NCBI RefSeq assembly: GCF_001542625.1
Contig: NZ_CP016279.1
Span: forward strand, 992,001-1,056,000
DNA from: Streptomyces griseochromogenes
GTDB lineage: Bacteria; Actinomycetota; Actinomycetes; Streptomycetales; Streptomycetaceae
DNA length: 64,000 nucleotides
Direction: 5' to 3'
Position numbers and translations under genes: made by a program. Below the pieces are notes generated by a model. It had not been told where the DNA came from. It did not search any database and saw only the letters and a program-made list of their open reading frames with translations. Positions 48,019-55,407 of the stretch are shown one piece after another; the first letter of the stretch is position 1; the number at the start of each line of letters is the position of its first letter.

Positions 48019-48978
48019 ATGCGATTCCGTACGACCCTCACGGTGGCCGCCGGAGCGTCCGCGCTCGCGCTGCTGACCGGCTGCGGCGCCGCCGACATGA
48101 CCAAGCAGGCCTCGCCGTTCGCGAACGCCCAGGGCTCGAAGACGGTCACCCTGTCCGTGCAGTCCTGGGTCGGCGCCCAGTCCAACGTGGCCGTCGCCCA
48201 GTACCTGCTGGAGCACAAGATCGGCTACCGCGTCGACACCGTCCAGGTGGACGAGGTGCCCGCCTGGGACGCGCTCAGCCAGGGCCGGGTCGACGCGATC
48301 CTGGAGGACTGGGGGCACCCGGACCAGGAGAAGCGGTACGTCACCGACAAGAAGACGATCGCCCACGGCGGCGACCTCGGGGTGACCGGGCACATCGGCT
48401 GGTTCGTGCCCACGTACCTGGTGAAGCAGCACCCGGACATCACCGACTGGAAGAACCTGAACAAGTACGCCTCGCTCTTCCGTACCCCGGAGAGCGGCGG
48501 CAAGGGCCAGCTGATGGACGGCTCCCCGTCCTACGTCACCAACGACAAGGCCCTGGTGCAGAACCTGAAGCTGGACTACCAGGTCGTCTTCGCCGGTTCC
48601 GAGGCCGCGCAGATCACCCAGATGAAGCAGTTCGCCAAGGAGAAGAAGCCGTTCCTGACCTACTGGTACTCGCCCCAGTGGCTGTTCAAGAAGGTCCCCA
48701 TGACGGAGGTGAAGCTGCCGCCGTACAAGGAGGGCTGCGACGCGGACCTGGCCAAGATCACCTGCGCGTACCCGCACACCCCGCTGCAGAAGTACCTCAA
48801 CGCTGGCTTCGCGAAGTCCGGCGGCAAGGCGGCGGCCTTCCTGAAGAAGTTCAAGTGGACCACCGAGGACCAGAACGAGGTCTCGCTGATGATCGCCCAG
48901 CAGAAGCTCTCACCGCAGGAGGCGGCGAAGAAGTGGGTGGACAGCCATCCCTCCGTGTGGAAGCAGTGGCTGTCCTGA
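48019..48978 (+). CDS. proX: Glycine betaine/choline ABC substrate-binding lipoprotein
   Basis: A 319-residue OpuAC-type binding protein with lipobox LLTGC (Cys22) after a short signal. The ligand-binding part contains VQSWVGAQSNVAVAQYLL, LEDWGHPDQ, GHIGWFVPTYLV and YWYSPQWLFKK, with the aromatic residues that cage quaternary ammonium groups in this family. It is last in the bet operon, 1 nt after the permease stop, with GAAGGGAG upstream. Confidence 0.93.
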   Translation: MRFRTTLTVAAGASALALLTGCGAADMTKQASPFANAQGSKTVTLSVQSWVGAQSNVAVAQYLLEHKIGYRVDTVQVDEVPAWDALSQGRVDAILEDWGHPDQEKRYVTDKKTIAHGGDLGVTGHIGWFVPTYLVKQHPDITDWKNLNKYASLFRTPESGGKGQLMDGSPSYVTNDKALVQNLKLDYQVVFAGSEAAQITQMKQFAKEKKPFLTYWYSPQWLFKKVPMTEVKLPPYKEGCDADLAKITCAYPHTPLQKYLNAGFAKSGGKAAAFLKKFKWTTEDQNEVSLMIAQQKLSPQEAAKKWVDSHPSVWKQWLS

Positions 48979-48984
48979 CCCGGT

Positions 48985-49704
48985 CTAGCGGAGTCCGTCG
49001 GCGATCTCCCGCAGCGCGGCCGCGGCCCGCCGCTGGAGCCCCGGTCCGAACGTGACGCGAGTGGCCCCGAGTTCGCCGAGCCCGGCGGGCGCGGGGCCCT
49101 CGCCGTCCAGCCGGGCCAGCATGTTCAGCGGGCCCTGGATCCCGGACCGCAGCAGGGGCAGTACGTCCGCCGGCGCGAGGATCGGATACACGCAGTCCGC
49201 GCCCGCGGCCACGTACAACGCGGCCCGCTCGATGGCCCGTTCCGGGTCGCGGTCCCCGTGGACGAAGGTGTCGACGCGGGCGTTGACGAACAACCGGTCG
49301 GCGGCGGCCGAGCGCACCTCGGCGAGGAACTCGGCCTGCTCCCGCGGGTCCTTGAGGACACCCCCGTCGGAGTCCTCAAGGTTGCACCCCACGGCCCCCG
49401 CCTCCAGCAGCCGCTCCACCAGCTCCTTCGGCGCGAGCCCGTACCCGCCCTCGACGTCCGCCGACACCGGCACGTCCACCGCCCGCACGATCCGGGCCAC
49501 CGCGGCGAACATCTCGTCGGCCGGGGTCGCCCCGTCCTCGTACCCGAGAGCGGCGGCGACACCCGCGCTCGGCGTGGCGAGCGCCGGGAACCCGGCCTCG
49601 GCCAACACCTTGGCGCTCGTCGCGTCCCACGGGCCGGGCAGGACCAGCGGGTCGCCCTGGGCGCGCTTGAGGTGCAGGGTGCGGAACACGTCGACCTTGC
49701 TCAC
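48985..49704 (-). CDS. Isocitrate lyase/PEP mutase family protein
   Basis: 239 residues with the ICL/PEPM TIM-barrel pattern: PGPWDATSAKVLAEAGFPA, SADVEGGYG (metal-binding acidic residues), GCNLEDSDG and FVNARVDTF. It lacks the KKCGH loop of true isocitrate lyases and is short, so it is more likely a C-C or P-C bond lyase (oxaloacetase or 2-methylisocitrate-lyase-like) of unknown substrate. The GTG start overlaps the upstream AhpD-like gene by 4 nt, so it is the third gene of a minus-strand operon. Confidence 0.85.
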   Translation of the reverse strand: MSKVDVFRTLHLKRAQGDPLVLPGPWDATSAKVLAEAGFPALATPSAGVAAALGYEDGATPADEMFAAVARIVRAVDVPVSADVEGGYGLAPKELVERLLEAGAVGCNLEDSDGGVLKDPREQAEFLAEVRSAAADRLFVNARVDTFVHGDRDPERAIERAALYVAAGADCVYPILAPADVLPLLRSGIQGPLNMLARLDGEGPAPAGLGELGATRVTFGPGLQRRAAAALREIADGLR

Positions 49705-50144
49705 GGCTGGTATCCCCCCGGTGGGACGCGGCGGCTGACCATCAGGCGGTTCCAGCCGTTGACGACGGTGATGAGACCGATGAGATGGGCGAGTTCGGCC
49801 TCGTCGAAGTGCTTGGCGGCGGTGTCGTAGATCTCGTCGGGCACGAACCCGTCGGTCAACACGGTGACCGCCTCGGTCAGGGCGAGCGCGGCCCGCTCCC
49901 GCTCGCTGTAGAGCTCCTCGGTCTCCTCCCAGGCGTCGAGGAGCTGGATCCGGTCCTCCGACTCCCCGTTCCCGCGGGCCACCCGGAGGTGCATGTCGAG
50001 GCAGAAGGCGCAGTGGTTGAGCTGCGAGGCGCGGATCATGACCAGCTCGGCGAGGACGGGATCGCCGAGCCCCTTCTTGGCGGCCGCGCTGAGCGCGGAC
50101 ATCGCCCTGCCGACCTCCGGGTCCAGCACCTGGGTACGGCTCAC
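49701..50144 (-). CDS. Carboxymuconolactone decarboxylase/AhpD-like protein (second copy)
   Basis: 147 residues with the AhpD-type CxxC: SQLNHCAFCLDMH. Such proteins are alkylhydroperoxidase-like peroxidases or decarboxylases. It is closely similar to the product of the gene just upstream on the same strand (shared ASQLNHCAFCLDMH, TDGFVPDE, AELAxLI), so the pair arose by tandem duplication. GTG start, 4-nt overlaps at both ends. Confidence 0.9.
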   Translation of the reverse strand: MSRTQVLDPEVGRAMSALSAAAKKGLGDPVLAELVMIRASQLNHCAFCLDMHLRVARGNGESEDRIQLLDAWEETEELYSERERAALALTEAVTVLTDGFVPDEIYDTAAKHFDEAELAHLIGLITVVNGWNRLMVSRRVPPGGYQP

Positions 50145-50653
50145 TTGTACTGCCCGGGCTGGTAGTGGCCCGGCGTCATCCGGGTGGTCACGCCGAACCG
50201 GTTCCAGGCGTTGATCACCGTGATCGCGGCGATCAGCTGGGCCAGCTCAGCCTCCTCGAACTGCTCGGCGGCCTTCTCGTAGACCTCGTCCGGCACGAAG
50301 CCGTCGGTCAGGACGGTGATCGCCTCGGTCAGCCCGATCGCCGCCAGCTCCTTCTCGGTGTAGAAGTGCCGCGACTCCTCCCACGCGCTGAGCTGGACGA
50401 TCCGTTCCACGCTCTCGCCGGCCGCGAGCGCGTCCTTGGTGTGCATGTCGAGGCAGAACGCGCAGTGGTTGAGCTGCGAGGCGCGGATCTTCACCAGCTC
50501 GTACAGCTTGGGGTCCAGGCCCTGCCGGGCGGCCGTCTCCAGGCGGATCATCGCCCGGTAGACCTCGGGCGCGTGCTTGGCCCACTGCAGCCGCGGGGCG
50601 TGCTCGGGGGCGTACTCGACGGGTTCCTGTGCGGTGTTCTCTGCAGTACTCAT
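50141..50653 (-). CDS. Carboxymuconolactone decarboxylase/AhpD-like protein (first copy)
   Basis: 170 residues: a 30-residue N-terminal extension, then the AhpD core with HCAFCLDMHTKDAL. It is first gene of the three-gene minus operon and divergent from the MocR regulator. ATG 50653 is used; the open frame to 50713 would run into the regulator's start. The ribosome site is weak (AGGG). Confidence 0.88.
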   Translation of the reverse strand: MSTAENTAQEPVEYAPEHAPRLQWAKHAPEVYRAMIRLETAARQGLDPKLYELVKIRASQLNHCAFCLDMHTKDALAAGESVERIVQLSAWEESRHFYTEKELAAIGLTEAITVLTDGFVPDEVYEKAAEQFEEAELAQLIAAITVINAWNRFGVTTRMTPGHYQPGQYK

Positions 50654-50686
50654 GTCTTCGACCCTAGGAGCGAGGCAGCCCAGGAG

Positions 50687-50719
50687 TATGGTCCATTTCC
50701 ATGGCGGAATCATGGGCCA
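50687..50719. promoter_or_regulatory. Candidate MocR operator and promoter
   Basis: Two direct repeats ATGGTCCA (50688-50695) and ATGGGCCA (50712-50719), 24 nt apart, around the regulator's ATG. TATGGT at 50687-50692 is a plausible -10, which would leave a leader of only 2 nt. Direct repeats at this spacing are typical for MocR dimers. Confidence 0.45.
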
Positions 50720-52089
50720 CTTTGGGCGTCGACCTGCACCTGGAACCGGCCGGCTCGGGCGGGCTGCGCCGCGGCCTGACCGACGCGCTGCGGGAGGCCG
50801 TGCGCAGCGGCCGCCTGGTCCCGGGCACCCGGCTGCCCTCCTCCCGCTCCCTCGCGGCCGACCTCGGCATCGCCCGCAACACCGTCGCCGAGGCCTACGC
50901 CGACCTGGTGGCCGAGGGCTGGCTCACCGCCCGGCAGGGCTCCGGCACCCGGGTCGCGGACCGTCCGGTGACCCCGCCCGCGCCCACGGCACCCCGCCGC
51001 CGCGCGACGGGCGAGCCCGCCTACAGCCTCATCCCTGGTACCCCCGACCTCGCCTCCTTCCCGCGCACCGAGTGGCTCAAGGCGGCCCGCCGCGCCCTGT
51101 CCACCGCCCCCTTCGACGCCCTCGGCTACGGCGATCCGCGCGGCCGCCCCGAACTCCGCTCCGCCCTCGCCGGCTATCTCGCCCGAGCCCGGGGCGTGCG
51201 CACCGACCCCGAGACGATCGTGATCACCGCGGGCTTCTCGCACGCGCTGCGCATCCTCGGCCCGCTGCTGCGGGGGCGCGGGGTGCGATCGGTCGCGGTG
51301 GAGTCGTACGGCCTCGACGCCCACAGGGGCCTGCTGCGGGACGCGGGCCTCGCCACCCCCGCGCTGCCGTACGACGCCCTGGGCACGGACCCGGGGCCGC
51401 TGGACGCCGAAGGGGCGGTCCTCCTCACCCCCGCCCACCAGTTCCCGATGGGCACGCCGCTGCACCCCGACCGGCGGTCAGCCGTCGTGGACTGGGCGCG
51501 GCGCACCGGCGGCCTGGTCCTGGAGGACGACTACGACGGCGAGTTCCGCTACGACCGCCAGCCCGTCGGCGCCCTGCAGGGCCTCGACCCCGACCGGGTC
51601 GTCTACCTCGGCACCGCGAGCAAGTCCCTGGCCCCCGGCCTCCGGCTGGGCTGGATGGCGCTGCCGCCCTTTCTGGTGGAGAAGGCGGTCGCGGCCAAGG
51701 GGCACATCGACACCTGCGGGGTGCTGGACCAGCTGACACTGGCCGAGTTCCTCACCTCCGGCGCGTACGACCGCCACGTCCGCTCGGCCCGCCTGCGCTA
51801 CCGGCGCCGCCGTGATGCCCTCGCGGCGGCCGTCGCCGACCACGCGCCCGACGTCCGGGTCACCGGCATCGCGGCCGGCCTGCACGCCGTACTCCGGCTG
51901 CCACCCGGCACCGAGCAGTCGGTGATCCAGGCGGCCACCTGGCAGGGACTGGCCCTGCACGGCCTGGCCTTCCATCGCCATGAGCGTGCCGTCGCCGAGC
52001 CTCTGGACGCCCTGGTCGTCGGCTACGGGACGCCGTCGGACAGTGCGTGGGCGGGGGCGTTGGAGGCGTTGTGCAGGGTGTTGCCGTGA
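50701..52089 (+). CDS. MocR/PdxR-type GntR regulator with aminotransferase-like domain
   Basis: 462 residues. The N-terminal GntR wing (GLRRGLTDALREAVRSGRL, LPSSRSLAADLGIARNTV, GWLTARQGSGTRV) is followed by a type-I aminotransferase-like domain with the PLP lysine in YLGTASKSLAPGLRLGW and the Asp/Tyr pair in LVLEDDYDGEFRY. It probably controls the divergent AhpD-AhpD-PEPM operon in response to PLP or an amine. ATG 50701 has no ribosome site; leaderless translation is likely. Confidence 0.93.
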   Translation: MAESWATLGVDLHLEPAGSGGLRRGLTDALREAVRSGRLVPGTRLPSSRSLAADLGIARNTVAEAYADLVAEGWLTARQGSGTRVADRPVTPPAPTAPRRRATGEPAYSLIPGTPDLASFPRTEWLKAARRALSTAPFDALGYGDPRGRPELRSALAGYLARARGVRTDPETIVITAGFSHALRILGPLLRGRGVRSVAVESYGLDAHRGLLRDAGLATPALPYDALGTDPGPLDAEGAVLLTPAHQFPMGTPLHPDRRSAVVDWARRTGGLVLEDDYDGEFRYDRQPVGALQGLDPDRVVYLGTASKSLAPGLRLGWMALPPFLVEKAVAAKGHIDTCGVLDQLTLAEFLTSGAYDRHVRSARLRYRRRRDALAAAVADHAPDVRVTGIAAGLHAVLRLPPGTEQSVIQAATWQGLALHGLAFHRHERAVAEPLDALVVGYGTPSDSAWAGALEALCRVLP

Positions 52090-52101
52090 GGCTGGCTTCG
52101 G

Positions 52102-52365
52102 CTAGGCGGGGGAGGTAGGGGTTTCGGGGGAGGGCGGAAGAGGGTCGACTACGAAGGTCCCCAGTCCGACTTCGCCCCGCGTCCAGCCCTGTTCCCGTAC
52201 ATGCCGCATGGCTTTCGCGGCCGTCGCGTTCACGACATCGAACTGCTGGGCGATTTCGAGAGTGGATGGCACGCGGCTTCCCGGGGGATATGTGCCGTCC
52301 TCGATGCGCCGGATGATCTCCGCTGCAATCTGGCGCCATAGCGGGCGCGTGCGATCAAGCTCCAT
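52102..52365 (-). CDS. Short GntR-family regulator
   Basis: An 87-residue protein consisting of little more than the winged HTH: RPLWRQIAAEIIRRIEDG, PPGSRVPSTLEIAQQFDVV, GWTRGEVGLGTFV. There is no effector domain, as in the YtrA-like group. ATG 52365 fits the family start; ATG 52401 would add 12 residues. It is convergent with the MocR gene and divergent from two small proteins with which this type of regulator is often paired in Streptomyces. Confidence 0.8.
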   Translation of the reverse strand: MELDRTRPLWRQIAAEIIRRIEDGTYPPGSRVPSTLEIAQQFDVVNATAAKAMRHVREQGWTRGEVGLGTFVVDPLPPSPETPTSPA

Positions 52366-52403
52366 GAGCTTTAGCGTGGGTGACCATGGCTGTCTGCGCA
52401 TCC

Positions 52404-52544
52404 GTGGTTATCTGCGGTTGTCCACGCTATGTTGGTTCCATACACAGAACGGCCCCGACGGGAAGCGGCAACGTCGCCGTCTGGGAACGCGAGCGTGACG
52501 AACGAGAGCGGCGTTACCACGTCCCGTGGGAGGCCGCCGCATGA
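52404..52544 (+). CDS. Possible small charged protein (start uncertain)
   Basis: The frame encodes a strongly charged C-terminus (VAVWERERDERERRYHVP, then WEAAA and stop) whose stop overlaps the next ATG by 4 nt. I recall similar ends on small Streptomyces proteins beside short GntR regulators. The only usual start in frame is GTG 52404, which has no ribosome site and yields an unconvincing N-terminus. The gene may have lost its start. Confidence 0.3.
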   Translation: MVICGCPRYVGSIHRTAPTGSGNVAVWERERDERERRYHVPWEAAA

Positions 52545-53254
52545 GGGCGTGGCGCCCCCGTAGCCTCGGCGTCGACCCCGCCACCGGCAAGGAGGCGTTC
52601 GTGGTCGCGCGCCCTGGCGGTCTCCTTGAGTCGCCGGCCGACGCGCAGGCCCTGGAGACCGCCGCCGTCCTGGTGGCGGTCGTCGGCGCCGTGCTGGAGG
52701 CGGGAGAGGCGTCGGACGTCGAACTCGCCGCTCTCGTGGGGCCGTTGCACGCGGCGCTCGACGAATGCGTCGGCATGATGGCTGCGGGCTCCGTAGGGGA
52801 CGACGAAGCCGGGGGTGATGACGGGTACCGGGAGGCTACGGGGCCAACCGCGCGACCCCTCCCGTCTCAAGGGCCGCCCAGAGGGCTCCGTCGGCGTCCT
52901 GCGACGTCACGTCTCCTCCACCACCGGCGCCTCCCCGAACCGCCCCAACGCCAACGCCCCCGCGATCGCCACCGCGAACCCCAGCACCGCCAGCCAGGCA
53001 AACCCCTCCCGGGTCCGGTCGCCGAGCCAGATCACGCCCACCGCGGCCGGGCCGATCGTCTCCCCGATCACCAGGCCGGCCGTCGCCGTCGTCACCGAGC
53101 CGCGCTGCAGCGCGGAGGTCAGCAGCATGAAGGCGGCGCCTCCGCCCATCACCAGGGCGTAGGCAGCCGGGTTGGTGAACAGGTCGGCCGGCCGCAGCGA
53201 GTCGATCAGGCGGACCGACACCTCCACCACCCCGAACCCGAAACCCGCCCCTAG
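52541..53254 (+). CDS. Small hypothetical protein, 3' end possibly altered
   Basis: It starts well (ATG 52541, GGGAGG 8 nt upstream). The first roughly 90 residues look like a genuine protein: RSLGVDPATGKEAFVVARPG, then ETAAVLVAVVGAVLEAGE and GPLHAALDECVG. After about residue 100 (near 52840) the composition turns to Arg/His/Pro/Gln typical of a shadow frame, and the frame runs 348 nt into the antisense of the DMT transporter gene. The original stop has probably been lost by an indel. No function known. Confidence 0.5.
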   Translation: MRAWRPRSLGVDPATGKEAFVVARPGGLLESPADAQALETAAVLVAVVGAVLEAGEASDVELAALVGPLHAALDECVGMMAAGSVGDDEAGGDDGYREATGPTARPLPSQGPPRGLRRRPATSRLLHHRRLPEPPQRQRPRDRHREPQHRQPGKPLPGPVAEPDHAHRGRADRLPDHQAGRRRRHRAALQRGGQQHEGGASAHHQGVGSRVGEQVGRPQRVDQADRHLHHPEPETRP

Positions 53255-53743
53255 GCCCAGCACCAGCGCCCGCATGCGCCCGGACAGCCGCCCGCCCAGC
53301 GGAGCGAGCGCCAGCATGCACAGGGCCGTCGCGAGCATCGCCCACTTCAGGGCGTCCGAGCCGTCCTGGTTCCCCTCCGGCCCGGACGCCAGACCCAGCA
53401 TCGCGAGCCCGGCGCACACCACGCCCACCGCGCCCCACTCCGTGCCGCTCAGCCGCACCCGCAGCAGTCGCGCCGCGACCACCGCCGTCACCGCCAGACT
53501 CGACGCCAGCGCCGCGCCGACCGCGTAGATCGGGATCGAGCGCAGCGCCGCGATCTGGAACAGGAAGCCGAGACCGTCCAGCGCGAGACCGGCGATGTAC
53601 CGCCACTGCCGCAGCGCCCGCAGTAGCAGGGCCGCCTCACCGCCTCCGCCCGTACCGGCCTCCCGGGCCGCCATCGCCTGCAATACCGTCGCCGTGCCGA
53701 AGCAGACCGCCGCGGCCAGGGCACACACCATTCCAAAGAGCAC
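52907..53743 (-). CDS. EamA/DMT-type membrane transporter
   Basis: 278 residues with about nine to ten hydrophobic helices (GMVCALAAAVCFGTATVLQA, IPIYAVGAALASSLAVTAVV, LATALCMLALAPLGG, TTATAGLVIGETIGPAAVGV, WLAVLGFAVAIAGALAL), as in drug/metabolite transporters. Substrate unknown. The GTG start has no ribosome site; a TACAGT -10 hexamer (53755-53750) ends exactly 7 nt before it, so the message should be leaderless. Confidence 0.85.
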   Translation of the reverse strand: MLFGMVCALAAAVCFGTATVLQAMAAREAGTGGGGEAALLLRALRQWRYIAGLALDGLGFLFQIAALRSIPIYAVGAALASSLAVTAVVAARLLRVRLSGTEWGAVGVVCAGLAMLGLASGPEGNQDGSDALKWAMLATALCMLALAPLGGRLSGRMRALVLGLGAGFGFGVVEVSVRLIDSLRPADLFTNPAAYALVMGGGAAFMLLTSALQRGSVTTATAGLVIGETIGPAAVGVIWLGDRTREGFAWLAVLGFAVAIAGALALGRFGEAPVVEET

Positions 53744-53851
53744 GAAGTGACTGTAGGTGAGGGGTGAACCGGCAACCCACCGTGGTGTCCGCTCTTACCA
53801 GTCTCTAGGCTGGCCGCCGAAAACAGGCCAAGCAACGGGGGAGACACCAAC

Positions 53852-54208
53852 ATGGCCACCGCACACCGACGCCTTCGCTCCGGAGCCGTCCTCCTAGGCG
53901 GCATGGGCCTGTTGGCCACCGCCCTGACCGCCTGCTCCTCGGACCCGGACAAGCGCTGCGTCGACCGCAACAGCTACCAGCTAGGCAAGGGCTACAAGGT
54001 CGTCTCCGACAAGAACTGCAAGACGACGAAGGCCTCCGTGAACGGCGCCTGGTACTACGGCGGCAAGAAGAAGGGCTCCTGGGCCGACAGCGGCTCCTTC
54101 AGCAAGCCGCACAAGAGCTCCGGCTCCGGCCACTCCTCGAACGACGGCTACCACAGCGGGGTACACCGCGGCGGCTTCGGCGGCGGCCACGGCAGCTCCG
54201 GCGGCTGA
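53852..54208 (+). CDS. Small lipoprotein (YgiB/DUF1190-like)
   Basis: 118 residues with lipobox LTACSS (Cys28). The mature part has Cys-containing motifs (KRCVDRNSYQL, DKNCKTTKASVNGAWYYGG) and a C-terminal Ser/Gly/His-rich tail (GFGGGHGSSGG). It sits 14 nt before a YgiC-like ATP-grasp gene; in Enterobacteria ygiB, a small lipoprotein with a similar Gly/Ser tail, precedes ygiC. ATG 53852 has GGGGGAG about 8 nt upstream. Confidence 0.75.
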   Translation: MATAHRRLRSGAVLLGGMGLLATALTACSSDPDKRCVDRNSYQLGKGYKVVSDKNCKTTKASVNGAWYYGGKKKGSWADSGSFSKPHKSSGSGHSSNDGYHSGVHRGGFGGGHGSSGG

Positions 54209-54222
54209 GGGGAATCCGCCGC

Positions 54223-55407
54223 ATGGAACGCCGTACCACCACCCCCCGCCCCGGCTGGCAGCAGACCGTCGAGGAACAGGGGCTCGTCTACCCCCTCACC
54301 CGCCACCCCGACGGCTCGCTGCGCCCCTACTGGGACGAGAGCGCCTACTACGTCTTCGGCCTGGACGAGATCGAGGCGCTGGAGGAGACCGTCGAGGAGC
54401 TGCACCGCATGTGCCTCGCCGCGGCCGAGCACATCGTGGCGAAGAACCGCCTCGCCGACCTCGGCATCACCGAGCCGCGCATCGCCGAGGCCGTCACCGA
54501 GGCCTGGCGCCGCCGCGCCGAACTGCCGTCCGTCTACGGCCGGTTCGACCTGCGGTACGACGGCACGGGCCCGGCCAAGCTGCTCGAGTACAACGCGGAC
54601 ACCCCGACCTCGCTGGTCGAGGCCGCCTCCCCGCAGTGGTTCTGGATGGAGGAGCGCTTCCCCGGCGCCGACCAGTGGAACTCCCTGCACGAACGCCTCG
54701 TCGACGCCTGGCGGAAGCAGGCCGGGCTGCTCCCGCCGGGCAGCCCCCTGCACTTCGCGCACTCCTCCGCCGACGAACTCGGCGAGGACCTGATGACGGT
54801 CGCCTACCTGAAGGAGACCGCCGAGCAGGCCGGCCTGGACACGGACTGGATCTCCATGGAGGAGATCGGCTGGGACACCCTCTCCGGCCGTTTCGTCGAC
54901 AACGGACTGCGGTTCATCCGCAGCATCTTCAAGCTCTACCCCTGGGAGTGGCTGACCACCGACCACTTCGCCGGGCACGTCCTCGACACCCTCGACAACG
55001 GCGGCGGCACCGGCAGCACCCTGTGGATCGAACCCGCCTGGAAGATGCTCCTGAGCAACAAGGCCCTGCTGGCGATCCTCTGGGAGCTGTACCCCGGCCA
55101 CCCGAACCTGTTGCCCGCCTACCTGGACGGCCCGCGCGAGCTGGCCGACGCGGGCGGCTACGTCGCGAAGCCCCTGCTGGGCCGCGAGGGTGCGGGCGTG
55201 ACCGTCCACGAGCCCGGCGCACCCGCGGTCGTACGCGACGAACCCTGCTGCTACCAGCAGTTCGCCCCGCTGCCGACCTTCGACGGCAACCACGTCGTCC
55301 TCGGCGCCTGGGTCGTCCAGGACGAGCCGGCCGGCCTCGGCATCCGCGAGTCCTCGGGCCTGATCACCGACGAGTACGCCCGCTTCCTGCCGCACGTGAT
55401 CCTCTAG
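54223..55407 (+). CDS. Glutathionylspermidine-synthase-like ATP-grasp ligase (YgiC type)
   Basis: 394 residues, of the length and pattern of YgiC/GspS C-terminal synthetase: YWDESAYYVF, GRFDLRYDGTGPAKLLEYNADTPT in parts, WIEPAWKMLLSNKALLAILW, GYVAKPLLGREGAGV (ATP-grasp) and CYQQFAPLP. It should ligate an amine to a carboxylate at ATP cost; YgiC itself has no proven glutathionylspermidine activity. Streptomyces use mycothiol, so the substrate is open. It is translated just after the small lipoprotein gene and ends in a CTAG shared with the convergent rocD stop. Confidence 0.85.
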   Translation: MERRTTTPRPGWQQTVEEQGLVYPLTRHPDGSLRPYWDESAYYVFGLDEIEALEETVEELHRMCLAAAEHIVAKNRLADLGITEPRIAEAVTEAWRRRAELPSVYGRFDLRYDGTGPAKLLEYNADTPTSLVEAASPQWFWMEERFPGADQWNSLHERLVDAWRKQAGLLPPGSPLHFAHSSADELGEDLMTVAYLKETAEQAGLDTDWISMEEIGWDTLSGRFVDNGLRFIRSIFKLYPWEWLTTDHFAGHVLDTLDNGGGTGSTLWIEPAWKMLLSNKALLAILWELYPGHPNLLPAYLDGPRELADAGGYVAKPLLGREGAGVTVHEPGAPAVVRDEPCCYQQFAPLPTFDGNHVVLGAWVVQDEPAGLGIRESSGLITDEYARFLPHVIL

